DNA of 22,050 bases from Bacteroidales bacterium. Its GTDB lineage: Bacteria; Bacteroidota; Bacteroidia; Bacteroidales; P3. Both the position numbers and the translations under genes were made by a program. Positions within the stretch are counted from its first letter, which is position 1. Each line of letters begins with the position of its first letter. The DNA is taken from NCBI GenBank assembly GCA_016281475.1, contig JAEEIS010000178.1:1-22050 (forward strand), written 5' to 3'. This document shows positions 14,380-22,050 of the stretch, piece by piece. The notes under the pieces were generated by a model. It did no database searches, had not been told where the DNA came from, and saw only the letters and a list, made by a program, of their open reading frames with translations.

Positions 14380-14654
14380 GATACATCATTCAAACCACCA
14401 AATAGTTTGACAAAGCATTTAAACTTTGCCAACGACGCGGCTACAAGATGGACCATCTGCTTGCGATCGACAATCTATTAGCCGCCACTGGCACACTGCC
14501 ACGAAAATATCGTCCGTACAAACTCGTCAACTTCCCTGGAGGCAACACGTGGGAATGCCATATTGAGCCTGACTGGTTGCTTGTATGGGAACAAAACGAC
14601 ATGCAACTCACCCTGCTGATGCTCGATACTGGCACACATTCCGATATTTTTTAG
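14376..14654 (+). pseudogene. YafQ-family (RelE superfamily) toxin gene of TA module 2, interrupted by an in-frame TAG
   Basis: The frame reads MRYIIQTTK, TAG at 14403-14405 (codon 10), then FDKAFKLCQRRGYKMDHLLA... to the natural TAG at 14652. The full frame is 92 positions, the length of YafQ. The YafQ active-site region is visible: H62, D66 and W67 in CHIEPDW, and H88 and F92 in THSDIF, corresponding to H63, D67, W68, H87 and F91 of E. coli YafQ, a ribosome-dependent mRNase. The residue aligned with E. coli H50 appears to be Tyr48 (RPYKL, where relatives tend to have PHKL). A CAG-to-TAG change would explain the stop (TTKQF expected). Restart at the ATG at 14448 would lose the N-terminal helix. 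Confidence 0.85.
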
Positions 14655-14704
14655 GTACAAAACACCAACTCCCAAGGCGTTGCCCTGAGCGATAGGTCAT
14701 ATTA

Positions 14705-14787
14705 GCTCCGTCGGAGTACATCACTACCCATTGTTACGACTACTAAGTTGTTCTGGGCAGCGTGCTGCCAGCACAAGGCTGTGCCTT
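14705..14787. repeat. cluster of short palindromes between TA module 2 and rpsA
   Basis: CTCCG-T-CGGAG (14706-14716), GTGCT-GCC-AGCAC (14762-14774) and AAGGC-TGT-GCCTT (14775-14787) lie in the gap between the YafQ-like gene and rpsA. The last two abut each other and both have 3-nt loops, like the other palindromes of this island. Confidence 0.65.
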
Positions 14788-14805
14788 GGGGTGAGCTAAC
14801 CCTAT

Positions 14806-14818
14806 TGACCGATTTGGG
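14806..14818. repeat. third copy of the TGACCGATTTGGG core
   Basis: This 13-mer is identical to the core of both arms of the inverted repeat at 11993-12041. Here it stands alone, directly beside the rpsA terminator. Confidence 0.7.
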
Positions 14819-14820
14819 AT

Positions 14821-14850
14821 AAAAAAGCCGGGGCGACGGGCGCTCCGGCT
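14821..14850 (-). terminator. intrinsic terminator of rpsA
   Basis: On the minus strand a 10-bp stem with one wobble (14841-14850 with 14826-14835) and loop CCCGT is followed by a run of six Ts (plus-strand As, 14821-14826). It lies about 40 bp after the rpsA stop. Confidence 0.88.
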
Positions 14851-14890
14851 CAAAAAAATATGAACAAAAAAATGAGGACAATGGTTGAGG

Positions 14891-16690
14891 TTATTCGCCC
14901 TTTTGTTCTTTCTCGATCTCCTCCTTGAGGCTGGCAAGGACGCTGAGGTCGCCAAGGGTGGTCTTTTCAAGAGTCTCGTTGATCTTCTTGACGGTCTTCT
15001 TGGTGGCGCGGTCTTTCTTAGCCTCGTCGCTCTCGTTCTTGGCACGCTCGCCTTCGATGGCGTCGTGGAGCACGCGGGTGTGGGAGACGATGATTTTCTT
15101 GTTGTCCTTTGAGAATTCGATGACCTTGAAGTCAAGGGTCTCGCCCTGACGGGCCTTGGTCTTGTCTTCCTTCTCGAGGTGACGCATGGGAGCGAAGCCT
15201 TCAACACCGTAGGGGAGGGTGATGGTTGCGCCCTTGTCGTTCACGCTGGCGACGGTGCCCTGGTGGACGCTGCCGACGGTGAAGAGGGATTCGTAGACAT
15301 CCCAAGGATTCTCTTCGAGCTGCTTGTGGCCGAGGCTGAGACGACGGTTTTCGGCATCGACTTCGAGAACGACGACTTCGATGCTGTCGCCAATCTTGGT
15401 GAACTCGGCGGGGTGCTTGATTTTCTTACTCCAGCTGAGGTCGCTGATGTGGATGAGGCCGTCGACGCCTTCTTCGAGTTCGACGAAGATGCCGAAGTTG
15501 GTGAAGTTGCGGACGGTGGCGGTGTGCTTGCTACCGACGGGGTATTTCTCGGCGATGGTCAGCCACGGGTCGGGCATGAGCTGCTTGAGACCGAGGCTCA
15601 TCTTACGCTGCTCGCGGTCGAGGGAGAGGACGACGGCTTCGACCTCCTGGCCGACCTTGAGGAAGTCCTGTGCGCTGCGCAGGTGCTGGCTCCAGCTCAT
15701 CTCGCTGACGTGGATGAGGCCTTCGACACCGGGGACTACCTCGACGAAGGCACCGTAGTCGGCGATGACGACGACTTTGCCCTTCACGCGGTCGCCCTCT
15801 TTGAGGTTAGCATCGAGAGCATCCCAGGGGTGAGGAGTGAGCTGCTTGAGACCGAGGGCGATGCGGTGCTTCGCCTCGTCGAAGTCGAGGATGACGACGT
15901 TGATTTTCTGATCAAGCTCGACAATGTCTTTCGGGTCGGAGACACGGCCCCAGCTGAGGTCGGTGATGTGGACCAGACCGTCCACGCCGCCCAGGTCGAC
16001 GAACACACCGTAGGGGGTGATGTTCTTGACGGTGCCTTCGAGCACCTGACCTTTTTCGAGGTGGGAGATAATCTCGGCCTTCTGGGCTTCGATTTCGTCC
16101 TCGATGAGGGCCTTGTGGCTGACAACGACGTTCTTGTATTCGTGGTTAATTTTCACGACCTTGAATTCCATGCTCTTGTCGACGAACACATCGTAGTCGC
16201 GAATGGGCTTGACGTCGATCTGCGAACCGGGGAGGAAGGCCTCGATGTTGTCGAAGACGGTGACGATGAGACCACCTTTGGTGCGGCTCTTGACGTAGCC
16301 GGTGATGATTTCCTGATTTTCGTAGGCCTGGTTGACACGCTCCCAAGACTTGAGGATACGAGCCTTTTTGTGGCTGAGGAGGAGCTGACCGTTGGCATCT
16401 TCCTGACTTTCGACGTAGACTTCGATCTTGTCGCCTGCCTTAAAGTCGGGGTTGTAACGCAGTTCGGAAGCGGGGATGACACCGTCGCTCTTGAAACCGA
16501 TGTTGACGACTGCCTCGCGGTCGGTGATGCTGACGATGGTGCCTTCGATGACCTCCTGCTCGGTGAAAGCATTGAAGGTCTGCTCGTACTGCTCAATCAT
16601 CTTTTGTGATTGTTCGTTGTTGACTTCTTTTTTATTGTCGATAGCATCCCAGTCAAAGTCTGCTAACGGCTGCACATTTTTGTAATCCAT
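14891..16690 (-). CDS. rpsA: 30S ribosomal protein S1
   Basis: A 599-residue protein with six S1 RNA-binding domains at about 46-108, 126-193, 213-281, 299-368, 385-455 and 473-537. Domains 3-5 carry the standard YG/FG-x-F-V-(D/E)-L...GLIH(I/V)S-(D/E)-(L/M)SW core (for example GVFVDLGGVDGLVHITDLSW), while 1, 2 and 6 are more divergent, as in other S1 proteins. S1 binds mRNA on the small subunit and helps initiation on mRNAs without a strong Shine-Dalgarno, which fits Bacteroidetes. The C-terminal 55 residues are highly charged and coiled. It has its own promoter, a leader of about 100 nt and a clear terminator, so it is probably transcribed alone. Confidence 0.97.
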   Translation of the reverse strand: MDYKNVQPLADFDWDAIDNKKEVNNEQSQKMIEQYEQTFNAFTEQEVIEGTIVSITDREAVVNIGFKSDGVIPASELRYNPDFKAGDKIEVYVESQEDANGQLLLSHKKARILKSWERVNQAYENQEIITGYVKSRTKGGLIVTVFDNIEAFLPGSQIDVKPIRDYDVFVDKSMEFKVVKINHEYKNVVVSHKALIEDEIEAQKAEIISHLEKGQVLEGTVKNITPYGVFVDLGGVDGLVHITDLSWGRVSDPKDIVELDQKINVVILDFDEAKHRIALGLKQLTPHPWDALDANLKEGDRVKGKVVVIADYGAFVEVVPGVEGLIHVSEMSWSQHLRSAQDFLKVGQEVEAVVLSLDREQRKMSLGLKQLMPDPWLTIAEKYPVGSKHTATVRNFTNFGIFVELEEGVDGLIHISDLSWSKKIKHPAEFTKIGDSIEVVVLEVDAENRRLSLGHKQLEENPWDVYESLFTVGSVHQGTVASVNDKGATITLPYGVEGFAPMRHLEKEDKTKARQGETLDFKVIEFSKDNKKIIVSHTRVLHDAIEGERAKNESDEAKKDRATKKTVKKINETLEKTTLGDLSVLASLKEEIEKEQKGE

Positions 16691-16797
16691 GTGTGAGATT
16701 TTTAGGTTTTGGGGCCGCCCATCCGACCGGGTGAAACATACGTAACATATTGGGCAATACCCGATTGAATGGGAATCGAGCTACTCAATACGGACTG
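16691..16797 (-). other. rpsA 5' leader with alternative short stems
   Basis: From the predicted start point (near 16791) to the ATG lies about 100 nt. In the transcript, a central GGG (plus-strand CCC 16760-16762) can pair either with an upstream CCC (16771-16773) or a downstream CCC (16752-16754), and AATCG/CGATT (16763-16778) gives a further stem. This could be an autoregulatory leader, but no known leader motif is recognised. Confidence 0.35.
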
Positions 16798-16805
16798 CAA
16801 AAATA
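16798..16805 (-). promoter_or_regulatory. Bacteroidetes -7 box for rpsA
   Basis: The minus strand reads TATTTTTG (TAnnTTTG), 107 bp upstream of the rpsA start. No obvious -33 TTTG at the expected distance. Confidence 0.55.
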
Positions 16806-16955
16806 CGAATTATTTTTGAATTACGAAGAAAAATTTGCCGGAAGGAGTTGGAAAAACCGGAGGAAGGGAGGGACGGGACAGGAATTTGACAATTATTAAC
16901 AATGACAATCTAATAAAAAATAGGATTTGACGTTATCTAATTGAGCAAAAAGCAC

Positions 16956-16963
16956 TAATTTTG
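16956..16963 (+). promoter_or_regulatory. Bacteroidetes -7 box for the 1514-residue protein gene
   Basis: TAATTTTG matches TAnnTTTG, 22 bp upstream of the ATG at 16986, implying a leader of about 15-18 nt. A TTTG at 16926-16929 is too far away (26-bp spacer) to be a standard -33 element. Confidence 0.55.
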
Positions 16964-16985
16964 CAACGTGAAATAATATGCACTT

Positions 16986-19900
16986 ATGAAACGAATCATC
17001 CCTTATCTCATTCTGTTTGCCTTGCTGCCGATGCTGTGCCAGCAGGCTGATGCACAGACCCGTCCGACCAAGGCGAAAGTGACCTTCGACCAGGATTCGA
17101 TAGCCCCGCAGCTGCTGCGCTACCTCAACGGCAACAGCAAGGTGGAGGAGAAAATAGCTGCCAACGCCGAGTTGGTGGGCAATTTTGAGAAGGCATACCT
17201 GAGCCTCGACGAGAAACGCCAGCAACAGGTGGTGGACCTCTACAACGCCGCGCGCAAGACTAAGATGGAACCCACGCCCGACTATGAGAACCTGACGCGG
17301 ACGCTGGTGGCGTACCGTGGCTCGCAGGTGTCGGCGACAGTCTTCGACGAGTGGCTGGCCGCCACCGCCGCCATCATGACCATGACCAGCAAGAAGAAAG
17401 AAATCACCGGCTTTATCGAGTATACCGCCGCCCTGCTGGAGAGCCGCACGTTGTACCGCTCGAAGTCGTCGGTGTGGAAGACGCAGCCCGACGCCACGTT
17501 CCAGCTGGAGGTGCTGCGCAACGACATACGCACCATCTTCAAGGGGTCGGTGGACCTCACCTATATCTCCGGCACGGGCAACAATGCCGACCAGAACACC
17601 ATCTACGGCACCACGGGCACCTACTACTACCTGACCGAGACCTGGGAGGGCAAGGGCGGAAGGCTGACCTGGGAGCGTTGCGGCGTGTCGGCAGCCACCT
17701 GCCACGCCGACCTGGAGGACTATTCGGCCAGCGTGAAACTGCCCAAGTTCACCGCCGACTCGGTGACATTCATCAACAGCAACTATTTCAAGACCCCCAT
17801 CAAAGGATCGGTGGAGGAGGCGTTGAGCACCAAGACCGACGCGGACAAGTACACCTTCCCCAAGTTCCGCTCCTATCAGAAGGACTTCCAGCTGAAGGAT
17901 GTGCTGCCTGGCGTGGATTTCGAGGGCAACTTTATGATGTACGGCCCCCGCTTTGTGACCAACGACGAGAAGAACCCCGCCTCGATGATATTCTACCGCG
18001 AGGGAAAGCGTTTCCTGGTGGTGACGGCGACCAAGTTTGCGGTGCTACCGCACATGCTCACCTCGGAGCGTGCGGCGGTGAAGATGTATATAGGCCAGGA
18101 CTCTATCTGCAACGCCGGTGTGCTGGTGCGCTACACCACCGCAGACAACAAGGTGAACATGATTAACAACACCAAGCGCAACTACTACAGCCCCTATACC
18201 GACAGCTACCACCAGCTGGATATCTACTGCGAGAATATCAACTGGCTGATAGATAAGGACATTATCGAGTTTAACATGGTGGCGCAGAACAACACTCAGA
18301 CCTTTGTCACCTTTGAGTCGAACCGCTACTACTCGCTGCAGAAGGCGATGGAGGTGCAGGGCATAGACCGAGAGAGCCCCGTGGTGCGCGTATATAAATA
18401 TATGAAGGCGCACGACATGAAGAAGGACTTCTCACTGGTGGCGTTGGAGAATGCCATCCGCATGGACGAGAGCCAGACCAAGCTGATGGTGCACGGGCTG
18501 TCGAAGGCGGGACTGGTGTCTTACGACGAGGGCACGAAGCGCATACATGTGCACGACAAGCTGATAGGCTTCTACAAGGCCATTGTGAAGCAGCAGGGGC
18601 ACGACTACGACGCGCTGACGCTGCAGTCGGAGACCACCGACAACAACGCCGAACTGGAGCTGTCGACCCTCGACCTGCGGGTGCACGGCATTAAGAAATT
18701 TGTGGTGAGCGACAGCCAGTTGGTGGTGGTGAAGCCCTATGGCGGCGACATCATAGTGAAGAAAAACAGGGACATCCTCTTCTCGGGCTTTATCAATGTG
18801 GGCCGTTTCGAGATGAACGTCACCGATGCCTCGTTCTACTACGAAGACTTCAAATTCGACCTACCACAAATCGACTCCATACGCTTCTACGTGACCAGCT
18901 TCACCGACCCCAACAAGGAGGTGATGGTGCGCACACCGCTGTTTAACCTGGTGGGCGACATACAGGTGGACAAGCCCGACAACCACTGCGGACTGAAGAA
19001 GAACAAGGAGTACCCTATCTTCAACAGTGTGCAGCCGAGCTATGTGTATTACGACCGTCCGTTTATCTTCAACGGCGTGTATAACCGCGAGAACTTCTAC
19101 TATTCGCTCTACCCCTTCGTCATCAAGCAGCTGACCGACTTCAAGACCGACAGCCTGGAATTCCTAGGCGCGCTGACCTCGGCAGGCATCTTCCCCGAGA
19201 TACAGGAACCACTGAAGGTGCAGCGCGACTACTCGCTGGGATTCATCTCGCAGGTGCCGTCGGGCGGCTATCCCACCTACGGCGGCAAGGGCACTTTCTA
19301 CAAGACGGTGGACCTCAGCTATCGGGGTCTGCGCGGCGAAGGTACGCTGGAATACCTCACAGCCACAGCCAAAACCACACGCTACCTCTTTATGCCCGAC
19401 TCGATGATGGCGCATACCGATACATTCTACGTGAAGGAGGAAGACAACTTCCCCGACTGCCGCAACGGCAAGACACTGATACGCTGGTATCCATACAAAG
19501 ATTCGATGACGGTGTCGCAGCTGAAGGATGGCACCCCGTTCCAGATGTACCACGGAGTGACTCAGCTGGCAGGACGTTTCACCATGCAGCCTAAGGGCGC
19601 AACAGGCTACGGCACCGCCACACTCCATGAAGGGAAGTTGAAATCGAAACGTTTCGAGTTTAAGACAATGGAGATGGATGCCGCGCAGACGGACTTCACC
19701 TTGATGTCGACCAAATACAACAACGTGGCTTTCGAGGCTAAGAATATGCGGTCGCATGTGGACTACGAAGAGCACACGGGACGGTTCACCTCCAACGCCG
19801 ATTTGGAACGCACACTGCTGCCCGCCTTGGGCTACGCAGCCTGGGTGGACCAATACACATGGAACTGGGACCACAAGTTCCTTGCCCTCGACAACAGCAA

Positions 19901-21530
19901 GAGCATGGAGACTGGCGGCATGGAGGTGGTACCACTGCGCGACCGTGCCAAGAGGCTCAACCAAATGCCCGGCGCACGGTTTGAAAGCACCGACCCCAAG
20001 CTGAAGGACATACGCTTCTGTGCCATCAACAGCACCTACCAGTACGACAACCTGGAGCTGTCGAACCACAACGTCTACGCCCTACCCATCGCCGACGCGG
20101 TCATCGCCCCGGCGGGCGACTCGCTGCATATCAGCAAAGGCGGCGACATGAGCCTCATCCAAGGCGGCGAACTGCTCTTCCCACGCGACAGCGGCTTCCA
20201 CCTATTCTATAATTGCGACCTGATGGTGAAGAACGGCCAACAGTATGGCGGAAAGGGCTATATAGACTATGTGGGAGTGGACGAGAAGAAACAGCCTATC
20301 TACATGACCGAAATCGCCCCTAATGCACAGGGAGTAAGCGTTGCCAACGGCACCATCGCCGACAGTGCCAACTTTACCCTATCGGAGGCGTTCGGCTTTG
20401 CTGGCAAGGTGAGTGCCGACGCACAGCATAGGTTCTTCCGCTTCGACGGCGGTGTGCGCCTGCTGCACAAATGCGCCCCAAAAGACCAGCTGGGGCTGCT
20501 GGCATATGCCGACTACCTCGACCCCGAAGACATCCGCGTCACCGTGCCTGAGAACCCCGTCGACTGGAAGGGCAATCCCATCAGTGCCTCGCTGCATCTG
20601 GCACAGATGGGGCTCAAACCCACCGCAGCTTTCTTAGTCAAGCAACAACCTGGCATAGAGTTGCTCAGCAGCCACGGACTACTACACTACGACGAGGGTG
20701 CCAGCACCTATACCATCACCTCGCAGGAGAAACTTGACGACAAGGAGGTCATAGACCGCTTCCTGACCCTCCACACCGACAACTGCGTCATCGAAGGCGA
20801 AGGCCCCATCGACTTCGGCGTGGGCGAAGGGCCTGTGGTGGTACGCTCGTATGGCACGGTCTATTACGACCCACAGAACGAGAACGACTTTCTGATGAAG
20901 ACCATTTTCGGCATCACATTCCCCATTGACAACGGGCTTATCACACAGATGGCAAAGCAGATTGAGAACGACCTGCGACCGGATGCCGCCGACCGCGACA
21001 ACGACCTGCTCGACCGTGCGCTCAACTACAACATGGGCGACCCCAACGGCGAGCTGGCATACCAGACCTACCTCAGCACGGGTGCCTTCGACAAACTGGA
21101 AGGCTGCTTGGACAACACCATCATGTTCGAGGGCTTGCGCTGGCAGTATACACCCACATTGGGCTACCATGCCAGCGGCACTACTGCCATCTGCAACGTG
21201 GGCAAGCAGCAGCTGCACGTCAACGTGCGCGTCAAGGCCCAGCTCTTCAAGAAAGGCAGCGAGACCTATTTGGTGCTATATATCCAGGTTGCCAACGACC
21301 ACTGGTACTATTTCAAGTACGAGTATAAGACTCATCACCTGAGTATCAACAGTAGCGTGGGTGAATGGAATGACAAGCTTGTAGGCCTGAAGAAGGACAA
21401 GCGCGTGATGGAGGGCTTCTCCTACTCACTGACTAACTCGCGCAACGAGATTCAGAGTTTCCTCTCTGGCTTCTCGGGCGACTCGTCAGACATGGAAGAA
21501 GAGGAAGAGGTGGAAGAGGACGACGAATAG
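16986..21530 (+). CDS. very large exported protein of unknown function (1514 residues)
   Basis: Starts with a clear signal peptide (MKRIIPYLILFALLPMLC...ADAQ, cleavage likely after ADA). The long mature part alternates charged helical stretches (about residues 30-130 and 470-540) with beta-rich, aromatic regions, for example RGEGTLEYLTATA, GYGTATLHEGKL and GGKGYIDYVG. It ends in an acidic tail, MEEEEEVEEDDE. There is no lipobox, no further membrane helix and no T9SS sorting domain at the end, so a periplasmic or peripherally membrane-bound location is the simplest guess. I do not recognise a family. The reading frame is continuous over 4.5 kb, with a promoter in front and a strong terminator behind, so it is a real, monocistronic gene. 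It is divergent from rpsA. Confidence 0.93.
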   Translation: MKRIIPYLILFALLPMLCQQADAQTRPTKAKVTFDQDSIAPQLLRYLNGNSKVEEKIAANAELVGNFEKAYLSLDEKRQQQVVDLYNAARKTKMEPTPDYENLTRTLVAYRGSQVSATVFDEWLAATAAIMTMTSKKKEITGFIEYTAALLESRTLYRSKSSVWKTQPDATFQLEVLRNDIRTIFKGSVDLTYISGTGNNADQNTIYGTTGTYYYLTETWEGKGGRLTWERCGVSAATCHADLEDYSASVKLPKFTADSVTFINSNYFKTPIKGSVEEALSTKTDADKYTFPKFRSYQKDFQLKDVLPGVDFEGNFMMYGPRFVTNDEKNPASMIFYREGKRFLVVTATKFAVLPHMLTSERAAVKMYIGQDSICNAGVLVRYTTADNKVNMINNTKRNYYSPYTDSYHQLDIYCENINWLIDKDIIEFNMVAQNNTQTFVTFESNRYYSLQKAMEVQGIDRESPVVRVYKYMKAHDMKKDFSLVALENAIRMDESQTKLMVHGLSKAGLVSYDEGTKRIHVHDKLIGFYKAIVKQQGHDYDALTLQSETTDNNAELELSTLDLRVHGIKKFVVSDSQLVVVKPYGGDIIVKKNRDILFSGFINVGRFEMNVTDASFYYEDFKFDLPQIDSIRFYVTSFTDPNKEVMVRTPLFNLVGDIQVDKPDNHCGLKKNKEYPIFNSVQPSYVYYDRPFIFNGVYNRENFYYSLYPFVIKQLTDFKTDSLEFLGALTSAGIFPEIQEPLKVQRDYSLGFISQVPSGGYPTYGGKGTFYKTVDLSYRGLRGEGTLEYLTATAKTTRYLFMPDSMMAHTDTFYVKEEDNFPDCRNGKTLIRWYPYKDSMTVSQLKDGTPFQMYHGVTQLAGRFTMQPKGATGYGTATLHEGKLKSKRFEFKTMEMDAAQTDFTLMSTKYNNVAFEAKNMRSHVDYEEHTGRFTSNADLERTLLPALGYAAWVDQYTWNWDHKFLALDNSKSMETGGMEVVPLRDRAKRLNQMPGARFESTDPKLKDIRFCAINSTYQYDNLELSNHNVYALPIADAVIAPAGDSLHISKGGDMSLIQGGELLFPRDSGFHLFYNCDLMVKNGQQYGGKGYIDYVGVDEKKQPIYMTEIAPNAQGVSVANGTIADSANFTLSEAFGFAGKVSADAQHRFFRFDGGVRLLHKCAPKDQLGLLAYADYLDPEDIRVTVPENPVDWKGNPISASLHLAQMGLKPTAAFLVKQQPGIELLSSHGLLHYDEGASTYTITSQEKLDDKEVIDRFLTLHTDNCVIEGEGPIDFGVGEGPVVVRSYGTVYYDPQNENDFLMKTIFGITFPIDNGLITQMAKQIENDLRPDAADRDNDLLDRALNYNMGDPNGELAYQTYLSTGAFDKLEGCLDNTIMFEGLRWQYTPTLGYHASGTTAICNVGKQQLHVNVRVKAQLFKKGSETYLVLYIQVANDHWYYFKYEYKTHHLSINSSVGEWNDKLVGLKKDKRVMEGFSYSLTNSRNEIQSFLSGFSGDSSDMEEEEEVEEDDE

Positions 21531-21558
21531 CACGACAAGACACGCGATAGCATACAAC

Positions 21559-21594
21559 ATCCCCTCGCACAGCTGGTTGTGCGAGGGGATTGTT
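21559..21594 (+). terminator. intrinsic terminator of the 1514-residue protein gene
   Basis: Perfect 13-bp arms ATCCCCTCGCACA (21559-21571) and TGTGCGAGGGGAT (21578-21590) with loop GCTGGT, followed by TGTTATT. It lies 28 bp after the stop codon. Confidence 0.85.
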
Positions 21595-21748
21595 ATTAAC
21601 GGCATCGGACGGCCAATTTTCGCATTTCCGCCATGAAAAGAGACGTTTTTGAATAGGGTATACCCATTGACGGAAGAGAAAAATCATCTATACTAACTTC
21701 TGTAAAACAGATTGTTGTATCAAATATGACAAAAAAATATGATTTTTT

Positions 21749-21780
21749 TTTGTCCATATCGAAAAAAGTTAGTACTTTTG
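21749..21780 (+). promoter_or_regulatory. promoter of the tRNA-Leu pair (-33 TTTG, -7 TACTTTTG)
   Basis: TTTG at 21749-21752 and TACTTTTG at 21773-21780 (TAnnTTTG) are separated by 20 bp, the standard Bacteroidetes spacing. This is the best complete promoter in the window. The first tRNA begins 23 bp downstream. Confidence 0.8.
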
Positions 21781-21803
21781 CACCCGCTTTCGAGAGATAG
21801 CAA

Positions 21804-21887
21804 GCCCAGGTGGTGGAATTGGTAGACACGCTACTTTGAGGGGGTAGTCGCCGTAGGGCGGTGCAAGTTCAAGTCTTGTCCTGGGCA
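21804..21887 (+). tRNA. tRNA-Leu (anticodon GAG)
   Basis: An 84-nt class II tRNA. The acceptor GCCCAGG pairs perfectly with CCTGGGC (21880-21886), and the discriminator is A. The anticodon stem is CTACT/GGTAG (with a U-G pair next to the loop) around TTGAGGG, giving GAG, which reads CUC and CUU. The T arm contains GTTCAAGTC, and there is a long variable arm as expected for Leu. The 3' CCA is not encoded (CAA follows the discriminator). Confidence 0.93.
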
Positions 21888-21889
21888 CA

Positions 21890-21916
21890 AAAAGAGCAAC
21901 GCAGGTTGCTTTTTTT
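21890..21916 (+). terminator. terminator-like hairpin between the two tRNA-Leu genes
   Basis: Stem AGCAAC (21895-21900) and GTTGCT (21905-21910) with loop GCAG, followed by six Ts (21911-21916). Upstream As can extend the stem by pairing with these Ts. It starts within a few bases of the first tRNA end. Confidence 0.7.
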
Positions 21917-21923
21917 ACCACCA

Positions 21924-21942
21924 AGTTCCAAGAGAGGGAACT
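21924..21942 (+). other. small hairpin before the second tRNA-Leu
   Basis: AGTTCC (21924-21929) pairs with GGAACT (21937-21942), loop of 7, ending 9 bp before the second tRNA. It may be an RNA-processing structure in a shared precursor. No separate TAnnTTTG promoter is seen in this gap. Confidence 0.35.
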
Positions 21943-21951
21943 CTACCAGAT

Positions 21952-22036
<85 letters not shown>

Positions 22037-22050
22037 AGAGAATTCTACAA

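Noticed and set aside
13351..14654. Reassignment of TAG as a sense codon in this genome
   Set aside because: TAG is the natural terminator of several intact genes here (left-edge gene, recX, sufC, the exporter, the 1514-residue gene), so a global code change is not supported; only local suppression or mutation remains.
15179..16609. 476-residue plus-strand frame opposite rpsA
   Set aside because: Antisense shadow of the S1 gene; low complexity (Asp, Val, Glu, Leu) and repeat-like only because S1 domains repeat.

Overview
The window looks like a chromosomal segment of an uncultured or gut-type member of the Bacteroidales. The reasons are: TAnnTTTG-type -7 promoter boxes in front of most transcription units, no obvious Shine-Dalgarno sequences, a type IX secretion (type B) C-terminal sorting domain at the left edge, a DUF4270 lipoprotein next to a GT5-like protein, and a six-domain ribosomal protein S1 of about 600 residues. 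Codons in many genes end strongly in C, which produces long spurious ORFs on other frames and strands.

Left part (1-8115). The 3' end of a secreted T9SS-sorted protein is followed by recQ. A minus-strand run then reads, in transcription order, GT5-like protein, DUF4270 lipoprotein, secreted MORN/YwqK-type repeat protein, maf and a small lipoprotein; the last three overlap by 1 and 4 nt and are almost certainly co-transcribed. recX is divergent from this run and converges on a SAM hydroxide adenosyltransferase (DUF62) gene.

Middle (8211-11901). A plus-strand operon holds sufC, a short sufD-like gene with a four-Cys tail, and a GTG-started ABC exporter with fused membrane and ATPase domains. 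No sufB or sufS is adjacent. Two tandem terminator hairpins follow the exporter.

Accessory island (about 11.99-14.82 kb). This low-density stretch holds a decayed C-terminal fragment of a FISUMP/DUF1566-type surface protein with its terminator still intact, and two type II toxin-antitoxin modules. It also carries many short palindromes with 3-nt loops, a 33-bp repeat that brackets the first TA module, a 22-bp inverted repeat, and an 18-bp inverted repeat whose core recurs at the far end of the island. In both TA modules the antitoxin is intact while the toxin (PIN/VapC-like in one, YafQ-like in the other) carries one in-frame TAG near its 5' end. This is the most notable observation here.

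Right part (14826-22050). rpsA lies on the minus strand with a clear terminator and a structured leader of about 100 nt. Divergent from it is a gene for an exported 1514-residue protein of unknown function with an acidic tail and a 13-bp-stem terminator. The window ends with two tandem tRNA-Leu genes (GAG and CAG) separated by a terminator-like hairpin.
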